Of a DNA stretch of 53,844 nt, positions 1 to 9,199 are shown one piece after another (within the stretch, counting starts at the first letter, position 1; the number at the start of each line of letters is the position of its first letter). Origin of the DNA: Fimadaptatus sp948467645 (GTDB lineage: Bacteria; Bacillota; Clostridia; Christensenellales; Aristaeellaceae); the NCBI GenBank assembly GCA_948467645.1, contig CAOKFD010000014.1, forward strand, positions 1-53,844, in the 5' to 3' direction. The position numbers and the translations under genes are program-made. A model generated the notes under the pieces. That model did not search any database and was not told the origin of the DNA. It saw only the letters and a list, made by a program, of their open reading frames with translations.

Positions 1-68
1 CTTGTGACGCAGAAATGGCGCAGCGACGCCCGAAATTGCGTACTCCGGAATTTTTTAGACACACTCTA
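1..68. repeat. Right end of a MITE-like repeat (copy 1, cut by window start)
   Basis: These 68 bases match the right-hand end of two complete 164-bp copies at 17060-17223 and 49244-49407. They share the core gacgcagaaatggcg and the terminal arm gacacactcta. This copy has diverged by several substitutions from the other two, which are nearly identical. The left part lies outside the window. The end lands on a TA dinucleotide, as in the other copies. Confidence 0.8.
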
Positions 69-142
69 ATTTCTCTCCCGAACAATCGCGCCTACTGCCT
101 CAACGATGGAGTGCTTTCCGTACTCTACCAGCCGCGCAAACA

Positions 143-190
143 CCAAAAAACAGCGACTCCAACGGCACACGCACATTGGAATCGCTGTTT
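143..190 (-). terminator. Rho-independent terminator of the sugar isomerase gene
   Basis: On the minus strand an imperfect stem (AAACAGCGA pairing with TCGCTGTTT, extended by TTCCAA/TTGGAG) is followed directly by a T run. It lies just downstream of the stop codon at 214. Confidence 0.7.
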
Positions 191-213
191 CACATTCACC
201 TGTCCAGCCCTTA

Positions 214-1005
214 TCAGCCTATCAATCCGCGCAGGAACGCCGCCGCCTTATGTATATCGGCGGTATTATCCTCTATCTCGCGCTCTATGGTCAAAAAGCC
301 CTTGTAGCCTATCTCATCCAGCGCCTTCAAGTACGCCGGGAAGTCCACGCCGCCCTCGCCCAGCGGCAATTCTATATACGTCGGACGCTCGGTCGCGGTG
401 GGCGGGGTTATGTTGCGGCCATCCTTGGCGTGGGTATGCACTATATACTTTTTGAGGGTATACACCGCCTGAACCGGGTCGTCCAGCGAGCACATTACCA
501 GATTGGCCGGGTCTAGATTCACACCAGCGCCTGGGTTATCCAGCTCATCCAGGAAGCCGCACAGCACCTTTGCGGTCTCGGGGCCAGTCTCTACCGCGAA
601 GCGCACGCCCGCCCGATACGCATACGTGCCTATCTCGTCGCACGCCTTCAGCATACAATCGTACGTCGGGTTATTCCTGTCGGAGGGCACCTTGCCTATA
701 TGCGTGGTCACTACCTTGGTATCAAAGTCGGCGGCTATGTCCACTATGCGCTTGAACTCGTCCACGCGGCCGGGGTTGGTCTCGGGGTTATCGTATGCGC
801 CCATGTCGCCGCACAGCGCCGACACTACCAGATTGCGGTCACTCAGCATTGCCCTGCTTTCGGCCAGCTTTGCGCCCTTCATATCGCGCGGGGCCTTGCC
901 GTTTACGGGCATATAGAGCTGCACGCCGTTCAGTTTCAGTTCGGCGGCCAGATCAAGCTGTGCGGTTTTCAGTCCGCATATGAAGCCTATCGGAAAGTTG
1001 TACAT
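214..1005 (-). CDS. Sugar phosphate isomerase/epimerase family protein (TIM barrel)
   Basis: This is a 263-residue xylose-isomerase-like / AP-endonuclease-2-type TIM barrel protein. Such enzymes isomerise or epimerise ketoses or inositol-type substrates in the cytoplasm using a divalent metal. Probable metal ligands are E139 (FAVETG), D165 (NLDPAN), H192 (VHTHAKDG) and E241 (TIEREI), spread along the barrel in the usual order. I placed the start at 1005: a GGGGGA stretch lies about 7 bases upstream, while the in-frame ATG at 1020 has no Shine-Dalgarno. The gene lies downstream of a heparinase-like gene on the same strand, which suggests glycan or uronate use. The exact substrate cannot be read from sequence. 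Confidence 0.85.
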   Translation of the reverse strand: MYNFPIGFICGLKTAQLDLAAELKLNGVQLYMPVNGKAPRDMKGAKLAESRAMLSDRNLVVSALCGDMGAYDNPETNPGRVDEFKRIVDIAADFDTKVVTTHIGKVPSDRNNPTYDCMLKACDEIGTYAYRAGVRFAVETGPETAKVLCGFLDELDNPGAGVNLDPANLVMCSLDDPVQAVYTLKKYIVHTHAKDGRNITPPTATERPTYIELPLGEGGVDFPAYLKALDEIGYKGFLTIEREIEDNTADIHKAAAFLRGLIG

Positions 1006-1160
1006 ATACCTGTCCCCCATTTCATTTTACGTTCAGGGCGAATATCAAAGCGCAGCGTTTGCAGGCTTTCGGCTGTCAAGGCACAATCGATCTGCCGTCA
1101 CGGCTGCATCCTCTAACTTTTCTTAGCCGCCCTGTTAATGTCCCATATATAAAGCCGCGT

Positions 1161-3035
1161 TTAAGCCAGCTCATATATCAGTTCAAACTCATCGCTTGCA
1201 ATCTTCTCATTGCATCTGAGCAATACGCGGTACAGCGCCGGGCGCTTCCACTCTGAATGCAGCTTTGCGTCGGTGAGCGCGATACTTTCCACGCTCGCTG
1301 TAAACTTAGTCCCGTCGTATTTAAGGCGCAGGCTTTGCCCGCCCGCTGCTATGGTTATGCAGCCCTCAGCCAGTTCAGGCTCATTCGCGCATAGCACCGG
1401 CAGTTCAAGGCTTATCGCACCGCCGCTTGCCTTAACTGCATCGTGAACCGTTACGCAGTTTGCCGCGCGGTCAAGGCATATCGTGCGCGCGTACTTCTGA
1501 ACGCCCGCTTCCTTGGGATATGCGCCTGCAATGTCAATATTCAGCGCCGGGTTATCGCCCTCGCCGCACGTTACGTCGCTTGCGGCGTATTCTATGCCCG
1601 GAAGCTGGTCACAGCCGTTGATTATCGCTGTATTGTGATAACGGCTCTGCATCGCCCATATCGTGTAGCGTTCCTCCGAGAACGTCTTGCGTGAATACGT
1701 TTCCACGCCCGCGTCGCATATCGCCGCGTCGCCGTTTACATATATTATGTAGTTGCCCACGTCGTTATGGTTGTGGCTTTCTCCGTTGTGCCCGCCCTTG
1801 GCCGCGAGGAAGAGGCCCTTCGTCGTGTCGGCGGCACTGCGCGCGGTCAGCACCTCAATGCCGGGCAGGTAATGCTGGAGCGGCTCGATCGTGCGCGCGC
1901 CCTGCACCAGGCTCGGCGAATACATCATCACGTCCGCTATATTGCGGAATATGTTGTACCTGTTTATGCGATATACCGGCGTAGCGCTCCCCGCCGCCTG
2001 AAGCCCGCGCGCGTACTCGATCAGCTCGCCGCAGCCGCACGCCTTGCCGTAGCGCATCAGCAGCATACAGTTGGCATCCACATCGGGCGACGCGTCGGCG
2101 AAGTTTACGTGGCGCTTGCCCGCGATGTGCATGTACATTATATAGCGGCCCATGTTGCGAATCTTTTCGTCGCCAAATATGTTTACCCGGCCGTCGGTCG
2201 CGCCGTAAAGCTCCTCCAGCGCGTCGAAAAGCGCCGCGCCCGCCTCGTTAAAGTACGACGGGCCTTCGTCACAGCCGCCATCGGGCTTGTACGAATCGAT
2301 AAAGCAATCCAGACTGCGCGCGGTCTTGTCTATCATCGCCACCCGGACCGCATCATCCGCGCACACACACAGCGTCGCCGCGATCAGGTTGGAATTAATC
2401 CACGGGTTCCAGTTGTTTATGAAGCCGCCGTTTAATCCGCTCCACGGGAAATACGCGTCGGATAGGAAGGGCTTGAATATACGCCTGTCCAGTTCAAACT
2501 CGATGCGGCGTTTAATCAGCGGCGTTACGCCGTCCAGCTCATCGCCCAGCATGTAGTACACCCAGCCCAGCAGCGACGCGGTTTCGGCCGCGAACAGGTC
2601 TATATACGGCTGTGCGTCAAAGTCTGGCAGTGCGTTGGGCGCGTCGCCCGTCAGGTGATTGTTGTGCGCGGGTATGACCCAGCTTGTTTCCTCGCATATC
2701 GTCCATACGCCGTTTGCAATGTCATCGAGGTAGTCGCCGCTGCCGGTCAGGCACTCGCCCATCATGAGCGAATATAGCATGTCGCGCCTGAGGAAGTAGC
2801 TATGCTCATACCTGCTGCGGTCGCCGTTGCGCACGAAGTCCATATAGCGCACGGCCTTTAGCTCGGGCCAATCGCAGTTTTTCAGCGCGTTGGCGGCGTT
2901 TTTGTAAAACCACTTGGCTTCGTCAGGCAATTTGTCCCACTGCTCGCGCTCGCACGCGCGCGGGAATGGATGATATTCGGCGCGCGTCTTTAGACTAAGC
3001 GCTATGTCGGACGCCTTAACCGAATCTACCAGCAT
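1161..3035 (-). CDS. Heparinase II/III family protein
   Basis: This 624-residue protein has the layout of the heparinase II/III superfamily. An N-terminal alpha-toroid carries NNWNPWINSN (about 207-216) and PDGGCDEGPSYF (251-262). A C-terminal beta-sheet domain carries the family hallmark HNHNDVGNYI (421-430) followed by GDAAICDAG. Family members cleave acidic polysaccharides by beta-elimination; here there is no obvious signal peptide, so it probably acts on imported oligosaccharides. The start is supported by GGAGG 9 bases ahead of ATG. A sugar isomerase follows 155 bases downstream on the same strand. Substrate (heparin, alginate, other uronates) is unresolved. Confidence 0.8.
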   Translation of the reverse strand: MLVDSVKASDIALSLKTRAEYHPFPRACEREQWDKLPDEAKWFYKNAANALKNCDWPELKAVRYMDFVRNGDRSRYEHSYFLRRDMLYSLMMGECLTGSGDYLDDIANGVWTICEETSWVIPAHNNHLTGDAPNALPDFDAQPYIDLFAAETASLLGWVYYMLGDELDGVTPLIKRRIEFELDRRIFKPFLSDAYFPWSGLNGGFINNWNPWINSNLIAATLCVCADDAVRVAMIDKTARSLDCFIDSYKPDGGCDEGPSYFNEAGAALFDALEELYGATDGRVNIFGDEKIRNMGRYIMYMHIAGKRHVNFADASPDVDANCMLLMRYGKACGCGELIEYARGLQAAGSATPVYRINRYNIFRNIADVMMYSPSLVQGARTIEPLQHYLPGIEVLTARSAADTTKGLFLAAKGGHNGESHNHNDVGNYIIYVNGDAAICDAGVETYSRKTFSEERYTIWAMQSRYHNTAIINGCDQLPGIEYAASDVTCGEGDNPALNIDIAGAYPKEAGVQKYARTICLDRAANCVTVHDAVKASGGAISLELPVLCANEPELAEGCITIAAGGQSLRLKYDGTKFTASVESIALTDAKLHSEWKRPALYRVLLRCNEKIASDEFELIYELA

Positions 3036-3259
3036 GGTTGTGTTCCTCCGCAGATTTTTTTAGAAATTCTATTTCAGGCTTCAGCCAGAGGCGCGCTTTA
3101 CAGCCTTACCCGGCGCACTCTCCCGAAGCCGTTCATACAGCCTTATCCAGTTTATATCAGCATTATATCATCCATGAGCGTTTCTGTAAACTGCGTGAAA
3201 AAAAATATGCGCAGTGCGGATAACATTACCCGCGCCGCGCATATGAGCCGCGCCCCGGC

Positions 3260-5038
3260 TTACGCGCCGGTCACGCCCTCGAACTGGCTGTTGTACAGTT
3301 TGTAATAGAAGCCCTGCTTCCGGATAAGCTCGTCGTGGCTGCCCTGCTCGATTATGTGGCCGTCCTTCATTACCAGTATCACATTGGCCTCGCGTATCGT
3401 GGACAGGCGGTGCGCCACTATGAAGCTGGTGCGGCCCTGCATCATGTTCAGGAACGCCTGCTGTATCTTGATCTCGGTACGCGTGTCTATGGAGCTGGTG
3501 GCCTCGTCGAGTATCAGCATGGGCGGCAGGCACAGCATGACGCGCGCTATGCACAATAGCTGCCTCTGACCCTGGCTCAAATCCTCGCCGCCCTCGGTAA
3601 TTACGGTGTCGTAGCCGTTAGGCAGGCGCATTATGAAGCTGTGCGCGTGCGAGGCCTTAGCCGCGGCGATGATCTCGTCCTGGGTCGCGTTGGGCTTGCC
3701 ATAGGCGATGTTGTTGCGGATGGTATCGGCGCGCAGCCACGTATCCTGCAGCACCATGCCATAGGAGCGGCGCAGCGAGTCGCGTGTAACGTCGCGTATG
3801 TCCTGACCTGCGGCGACTATGCTGCCCGAATTTACGTCGTAAAAGCGCATCAGCAGGTTGATAAGCGTGGTCTTGCCGCAGCCGGTGGGGCCGACTATCG
3901 CCACGCGCTCGCCCGGCTCGACTTTCAGGTTCAGGTCTTCGATCAGCTTGCGCTCGGGCACATAGCTGAACGCGACGTGGCTTAGCTCCACGCGGCCGTC
4001 GGGCTTGAGCGCGGGCGCGCCCTGCGCCTCGGGCGGCTGTTCGGTCTCGTCGAGGAACTCGAATATGCGCGCCGCGCACGCCAGCGCGTTCTGCAGCTCG
4101 GTAACTACGCCGGATATTTCGTTAAAGGGCTTGGTGTACTGGTTGGCGTAGCTGAGGAACACGCTCAACTGACCCACCGATATGCCGCCGCCCAGCGCCA
4201 TCAGCGCGCCCACCAGACCTACGCCCGCGTACACGAGGTTATTGACAAAGCGCGTTACTGGGTTGGTGATGGAGCTGAAGAATATTGCCTTCATGCTCAC
4301 GTCGCGCAGACGCTCGTTAATTTCGTCAAAGTCGTTCATGCTCTGCGCTTCATGGCCGAACGCCTTTACCACCTTCTGGCCGTCTATCAGCTCGTTGACC
4401 AGCGCGGTCTGTGCGCCGCGCTCAACGGTCTGACTGCGGAAATAGCGATAGGTGCGGCGCGCCACAAACGTGGCCGCGACAAGGCTCAAGGGAGTTACGC
4501 AGATTACAACCAGCGCGATGCGCGCGTCCACATACAGCATGAACGACAGCGTGCCGATGATGGTCATAACGCCAGTAAAGAGCTGGCTGAAGCCCATCAG
4601 CAGGCCGTCCGCGAAGGTATCTACGTCCGCGATAATGCGGCTGACCAGATCGCCCGAGGAGTGCGCGTCCAGATAGCTCAGCGGCAAGCGCTGAATCTTG
4701 GCCATCGCGTCGTCGCGCAGGTCGCGCGATACGCCGTATGTCACGCGGTTATTGCACTCGCTCATTATCCACTGCGCCAGCGCCGCCACGCCTATCGACA
4801 GGCCGATGTTTATCACTATGCGCGCCACGCCCTCGAAGTTTACCTGGCCCGCGCCGATCATTTCGTCGATCGCGTCGCCGGTCAGTATCGGTATGTACAA
4901 TTGCGCCGCCACCGACAGCGCCGCCACTATAAGGCTGACTATTATGTATATGCGGTACGGCTTTATGCGCGCCAGCGTGCCCTGCATCGCCGATTTGCGC
5001 GCGTCCCCGGTCAGCTTTTCCACTTTCTTGCCCGCCAT
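3260..5038 (-). CDS. ABC exporter half-transporter, catalytically competent subunit
   Basis: This 592-residue protein has an N-terminal six-helix ABC exporter domain (about 25-325) and a C-terminal ATPase domain. Walker A is GPTGCGKT (383-390), the signature is LSQGQ (487-491) and Walker B is LILDEATS with the catalytic glutamate at 512. The signature departs from LSGGQ. It overlaps the stop of the preceding gene (TGATG at 5038), so the two are translationally coupled and almost certainly form a heterodimer. The partner has a normal signature but lacks the catalytic glutamate, as in TM287/288- or BmrCD-type exporters. Substrate unknown; lipids, drugs or peptides are possible. Confidence 0.93.
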   Translation of the reverse strand: MAGKKVEKLTGDARKSAMQGTLARIKPYRIYIIVSLIVAALSVAAQLYIPILTGDAIDEMIGAGQVNFEGVARIVINIGLSIGVAALAQWIMSECNNRVTYGVSRDLRDDAMAKIQRLPLSYLDAHSSGDLVSRIIADVDTFADGLLMGFSQLFTGVMTIIGTLSFMLYVDARIALVVICVTPLSLVAATFVARRTYRYFRSQTVERGAQTALVNELIDGQKVVKAFGHEAQSMNDFDEINERLRDVSMKAIFFSSITNPVTRFVNNLVYAGVGLVGALMALGGGISVGQLSVFLSYANQYTKPFNEISGVVTELQNALACAARIFEFLDETEQPPEAQGAPALKPDGRVELSHVAFSYVPERKLIEDLNLKVEPGERVAIVGPTGCGKTTLINLLMRFYDVNSGSIVAAGQDIRDVTRDSLRRSYGMVLQDTWLRADTIRNNIAYGKPNATQDEIIAAAKASHAHSFIMRLPNGYDTVITEGGEDLSQGQRQLLCIARVMLCLPPMLILDEATSSIDTRTEIKIQQAFLNMMQGRTSFIVAHRLSTIREANVILVMKDGHIIEQGSHDELIRKQGFYYKLYNSQFEGVTGA

Positions 5039-6765
5039 CAGCGATCGCCGTCCTTTCCATACTGGCTTTCGTATATCTCGCGGTACACGCCGCAGCTCTG
5101 CATAAGCTCCTTATGCGTGCCGCTGCCCACAAGCTGGCCGTCGTCCAGCACGAGTATCTTGTCGGCGTGCATCAGGCTGGACGTGCGCTGGCTGACTATG
5201 AACACGGTCATATCGCCCGGCAGGGCCTTGAGCGCCTTGCGTAGCGCCGCGTCGGTCGCGTAGTCCAGCGCGCTGGCGCTGTCGTCCAGTATCAGTATGC
5301 GCGGCTTCTTTACCAGTGCGCGCGCGATGGTCAGGCGCTGACGCTGGCCGCCGGACAGGTTGCGGCCGCCCTGATCTACCTTTTCGTCCAGACCGTCCTC
5401 CTTGCCGCGCACGAACTCGGCCGCCTGCGCGGTTTCAAGCGCCTGCCACAGCTCGTCGTCGGTCGCGTTCGGGTTGCCCCAGAGCAGGTTGGAGCGGATT
5501 GTGCCGCTGAACAGCTGCGCGCGCTGCATTACTATGCCTACGTCGCCGCGCACCTGTTCGCGCGCATAGTCGCTCACCGGGTGGCCGAACAGCTCGACGT
5601 TGCCGCCCGTCGCGTCGTAAAAGCGCGGTATCAGGCTTACAAGGCTGCTCTTGCCGCTGCCGGTGCCGCCGATTACGCCGATGGTCTGGCCGGGGCGCGC
5701 GCTGAATGATATGTCGCTCAGGCTATCCGCGCCCGCCTGTGCATAGCGAAGCGAGACATGATTAAAGCTGACCGCATCCGCGCCCGCGACGGGCTGTGTG
5801 GGGCTGGCCGGGAACTTCATTTCCGGCTCGGTATTCAGCACTGCGTTAACGCGGCCCGCGCACGCCATTGCCTTAGTCACCTGTATAATCAGGTTGGCGA
5901 GCTTGACCAGCTCGACCAGTATCTGCGTCATGTAGCTTACCAGCGCGATAACGTCGCCGCTTTGCATGGTGCCCGCGTTTATCTGCACCGCGCCGGTATT
6001 CAGTATCGCGATTATCGCGATATTGACTATGGCGTACGTCAGCGGGTTCATCAGCGCCGATATGCGGCCCACGCGCAGTTGCATCTGACGCAGTATGCCG
6101 TCGGCCAGCTTAAAGCGCGACACTTCCGCATTTTCCATATTAAACGCGCGCACCACGCGCACGCCCGACAGGTTTTCGCGGGTAAGGCCGGTCACGCTGT
6201 CCAGATTGGACTGCACGCGCTTGTACATGGGCATAGTCAGCAGCATTATGCCGAACACGACCACGGCCAGCACGGGTATCGCGATAACGAATATCATCGC
6301 GGCCTGGGCGTTTACCACAAACGCCATTATCATGCCGCCGATTACCACGAACGGGCTGCGCATGAACAGGCGCAAAAACAGGTTCAGTCCGCTCTGCACC
6401 TGATTGATGTCGCTGGTCATGCGGGTTATCAGCGTGCTGCCGCCCAGCCGGTCGATCTCGGAAAAGCCCAGACGCTGTATGTGATCCATAAGCGCGTGGC
6501 GCAGGCTGGTCGCGTAGCCCACGGCCGCCTTGGACGCAAAGTACTGCGCCGTGATGCTGCACGTAAGTCCGATTATGCCCAGCAGCACCAGCAGGCCGCA
6601 GTGCTGCCAGATATAGGCAGAGTCGCCGCTGGCTATGCCGGTATTGATTATGTCGGCCATTACCAGCGGTACAAACAGGTCGAACAGCGCTTCCAGCATC
6701 TTAAACAGCGGTGCTATCACGCTTTCCTTGCCGTACCCCTTGAGGTATTTCATCATGCCTTTCAA
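5038..6765 (-). CDS. ABC exporter half-transporter, degenerate-site subunit
   Basis: This 575-residue protein has transmembrane segments in about residues 20-310, Walker A GGTGSGKS (366-373), a canonical LSGGQ signature (470-474) and Walker B LILDDSAS, with Asp where the catalytic Glu should be. That marks it as the non-hydrolysing member of a heterodimeric exporter with the overlapping downstream gene. The chosen start is TTG at 6765, 7 bases after GGGGGA; the in-frame ATGs at 6756 and 6753 are alternatives but sit too close to any Shine-Dalgarno. A palindromic site at 6824-6843 may control the pair. Confidence 0.92.
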   Translation of the reverse strand: MKGMMKYLKGYGKESVIAPLFKMLEALFDLFVPLVMADIINTGIASGDSAYIWQHCGLLVLLGIIGLTCSITAQYFASKAAVGYATSLRHALMDHIQRLGFSEIDRLGGSTLITRMTSDINQVQSGLNLFLRLFMRSPFVVIGGMIMAFVVNAQAAMIFVIAIPVLAVVVFGIMLLTMPMYKRVQSNLDSVTGLTRENLSGVRVVRAFNMENAEVSRFKLADGILRQMQLRVGRISALMNPLTYAIVNIAIIAILNTGAVQINAGTMQSGDVIALVSYMTQILVELVKLANLIIQVTKAMACAGRVNAVLNTEPEMKFPASPTQPVAGADAVSFNHVSLRYAQAGADSLSDISFSARPGQTIGVIGGTGSGKSSLVSLIPRFYDATGGNVELFGHPVSDYAREQVRGDVGIVMQRAQLFSGTIRSNLLWGNPNATDDELWQALETAQAAEFVRGKEDGLDEKVDQGGRNLSGGQRQRLTIARALVKKPRILILDDSASALDYATDAALRKALKALPGDMTVFIVSQRTSSLMHADKILVLDDGQLVGSGTHKELMQSCGVYREIYESQYGKDGDR

Positions 6766-6823
6766 AGTTCCGTCCCCCAGTTCTTTTATTGCACGGGTAA
6801 TAGTATACCATAGTTTATGTCAT

Positions 6824-6843
6824 ACGAAAAATATATATTTCGT
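6824..6843. promoter_or_regulatory. Inverted repeat ACGAAA-N8-TTTCGT, possible operator
   Basis: Six-base perfect arms flank an AT core. On the minus strand a TATACT -10-like box lies at 6802-6807, so the repeat would cover the -35 region of a promoter reading into the ABC exporter pair. A repressor site, for example of MarR or TetR type, is a reasonable inference; no regulator gene is adjacent. Confidence 0.35.
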
Positions 6844-6924
6844 GCGATAACGTAATGTTTTAGGTATACTTAATTGCATGGCAAAGGCCGCGGGCAATGC
6901 CGCGGCCCTGCGAGGTATGCCTTG

Positions 6925-7902
6925 TCAGTTCTGCATGAGTATATGTTCGCCCTGAGTCAGCGGATAGCGCGTGATCTCCGCGCCGTCCAGATTCTCCTTA
7001 TGCATATCCACGCCCGTTATCTGATGGTTTTCGTATGTAGTGTAGTAGTAGATTCCCCTGTGCGCGTCGCAGCACGACGTGTATATCGTGATTTCGTATT
7101 TGCCCTCGCTCACCTCACAGCAGCCGCGCTGCTGGTCAACCGAGTTCAGTATGTGGAAGAACTGGCTCACGCCCGCAAGCTCGCCCTTGCCAGATATGGA
7201 ATTGGCGCGAACGAATGCCGCGCGAACGAAGCGCGACATGCTGCTCAGATCACCCGGCAGTCCCAGCGCGCCCATGCCGCGGCTATATGTGGCAAGCGGT
7301 ATTTCGGAGGAGAATGTGTTTGCGGGCTGCTTATTTGAAAGCGCCATGTAATTGTTAAGGTTGAAAAGCTGCTTGTCAAACGGCGGGTTATTGGTCATCA
7401 CGCCTGTGGGATTATCGTACACCTTCATGCCGTCGCGCACGCATTCCAGCACTATGCACTCGTCCTCATCGGCTATTATCCAATGCAGCGACGACGTAGG
7501 CAGTTTATCGCTAAACGGCGTATTGACCACGCGCAGCGTTTCAATAAGCGCGCGCGCCTCACGCACATTCCTGCACTTGCCCAGCACATAAGGTATCAGC
7601 TCGAACTGCGCGATATTGTTTGTGCCGGGCGCGGGCTCGGGATAATACGCATTGCCCACAAAGTTAAGCCCCGCCATTCCCAGACCGTGCTCGTTTACCG
7701 CATCGTAAAACAGCGGGTAGCCGCCCGCCACATGCGCCATGCCTATTATTGAGTAATGGCTGTTAAGCGCCGGCATATGGCGCAGTTTGAACGCGTAATT
7801 ACGCGGTACGACTACCACTTCCTCGCCGTACGCAAATTCATAGTCCAGCGTCCTGCCGAAGTAAAAGCCGTTATCATCCTTATAAGTCGCCGCAGTGCAC
7901 AT
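6925..7902 (-). CDS. Choloylglycine hydrolase family (bile salt hydrolase / penicillin V acylase type)
   Basis: This is a 325-residue linear amide C-N hydrolase of the Ntn-hydrolase superfamily, which deconjugates bile salts or cleaves penicillin V or acyl-homoserine lactones. Initiation at 7902 places Cys at position 2, the nucleophile exposed on removal of Met1. AAAGGA lies 11 bases upstream, whereas a longer in-frame start would bury this Cys. Family residues are visible: C2, R17 and D20 (FGRTLDYEF), the Asn in VNEHGLGMAGLNF, the Asn in TNNPPF, and YSRGMGALGLPGDLSSMSRF near residue 210. It is divergent from a LysR regulator. Bile salt versus penicillin V preference cannot be decided here. 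Confidence 0.9.
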   Translation of the reverse strand: MCTAATYKDDNGFYFGRTLDYEFAYGEEVVVVPRNYAFKLRHMPALNSHYSIIGMAHVAGGYPLFYDAVNEHGLGMAGLNFVGNAYYPEPAPGTNNIAQFELIPYVLGKCRNVREARALIETLRVVNTPFSDKLPTSSLHWIIADEDECIVLECVRDGMKVYDNPTGVMTNNPPFDKQLFNLNNYMALSNKQPANTFSSEIPLATYSRGMGALGLPGDLSSMSRFVRAAFVRANSISGKGELAGVSQFFHILNSVDQQRGCCEVSEGKYEITIYTSCCDAHRGIYYYTTYENHQITGVDMHKENLDGAEITRYPLTQGEHILMQN

Positions 7903-8077
7903 TTGTTTCGCCGTCCTTTTTATATTTATAGTAAGTTTAATATGCTCTGATTCAGGTCGTTTTAAGCGTATATATTCGCCGCGCGCACCCTCAACACCTC
8001 CATCCGGTGTGTTAAACTGGCGATATGCGGCCGGGTGTGGTATAATGAAGCTAATCAATATGGACGGGTGATGGCTA

Positions 8078-8959
8078 ATGGAGCTAAGGCAGCTTAACTA
8101 CTTCATCGCGGTTGTGGAGGAAGGCACAATATCAGGCGCGGCGCGCGCACTGCACATGTCTCAGCCGCCGCTGACCGCGCAGATGCACGCGCTGGAAAGC
8201 GAGCTGGGCTGTGCGCTGTTCGAGCACGCGGGGCGGCGGCTCAGGATAACCGAGGCAGGGCGCACGTTCTACGCGCGCGCTAAGGCAATTGCGACATTGT
8301 GCGCGGGCACGCGCTCCGAGATGGCCGACCTGAGCGCGGGCGCGGCGGGCGTGCTGCACATGGGCGTAATATCGTCGGTCTGCGGCGCGGAGTTCATAGG
8401 CTGGCTGAGCGAATTTGCCTACTCTCATCCGGGCGTACGGTACGACCTGCACGAGGCCAACACGTATCAGCTGATCAACCTGCTGCGCGAGCGCGCGATA
8501 GACGTTGCGATAGTACGCACGCCATTCGCCGCGCCCGACATGCGCATATCCCCGATACGCCGTGAGAGCATGGTCGCCGCGGGCGAGGCGCGCTACTTTG
8601 CCGGTATGCCTGCGGGCGCGGCGATTGCGCTTAGCAGCATTGGCGGCACGCCGCTGCTTATCTACCGGCGCTGGGAAACGATACTGCGCGAGCGGTTCGA
8701 GCGCATGGGCGTCGCGCCCTGCGTTAAGTGCGTCAGCGACAGCGCGATTACCACGATGGCGCTGGCGGCGGCCGGCATGGGAGTGGCGCTGGTGCCCGCG
8801 TCCACGCTGGCGGGCGCTGATTTCAGCGGGCTTGAGCAGCGCGAAATCGCGGGATTAGGCGTATCGTCCGAGATCGCCGCGGTATACCGCAGTGAAGCCG
8901 AGCTTACCGCGGCGGCGCGGGAGTTTCTGGCAGAGCTGCCGCATTGCGGGGATGATTAG
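8078..8959 (+). CDS. LysR family transcriptional regulator
   Basis: This 293-residue protein has an N-terminal winged helix-turn-helix (residues 1-60: MELRQLNYFIAVVEEGTISG, then AARALHMSQPPLTAQMHALE). A periplasmic-binding-like effector domain follows (about 90-290). LysR proteins bind the promoter of a divergent target and respond to a small molecule. The divergent neighbour is the choloylglycine-hydrolase-type gene, so this is its likely regulator. A TATAAT box lies at 8041-8046. The ATG at 8078 was chosen because the typical LysR N-terminus begins there; its Shine-Dalgarno is weak. Confidence 0.93.
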   Translation: MELRQLNYFIAVVEEGTISGAARALHMSQPPLTAQMHALESELGCALFEHAGRRLRITEAGRTFYARAKAIATLCAGTRSEMADLSAGAAGVLHMGVISSVCGAEFIGWLSEFAYSHPGVRYDLHEANTYQLINLLRERAIDVAIVRTPFAAPDMRISPIRRESMVAAGEARYFAGMPAGAAIALSSIGGTPLLIYRRWETILRERFERMGVAPCVKCVSDSAITTMALAAAGMGVALVPASTLAGADFSGLEQREIAGLGVSSEIAAVYRSEAELTAAAREFLAELPHCGDD

Positions 8960-9199
8960 GCTATTAAAGCTTGCAAAATGTTCAGGCGGTATGGCGCACG
9001 TTGTCTTAAACCTGTGACTGCGTTAAGACAGGAAGCCGCTGCATGGGGCTGCATTTGGAAACGACTAAAGATTATCTTTCACCGCAAAGCGTGCGTTCTG
9101 CCTATTTATATTTGAAGAATGCACGCAAGGATTTGCCTTATAACAGACATATAAGTAAGTAATGCGCCCGGCAGAACACATCCTGCCGGGCGCAATCTT

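Noticed and set aside
1..455. Short frame starting in the MITE (M-A-x-x-x-P-K-L-R pattern), repeated in copies 2 and 3
   Set aside because: The frame is shared because the DNA is shared. It runs out into unrelated flanking sequence in each copy, so it is not a conserved gene.
214..1116. Long overlapping open frames on the opposite strand of most genes, here for example antisense to the sugar isomerase
   Set aside because: GC-rich genes leave long mirror frames. These have no ribosome binding sites, odd compositions rich in His, Arg and Gln, and no recognisable domains.
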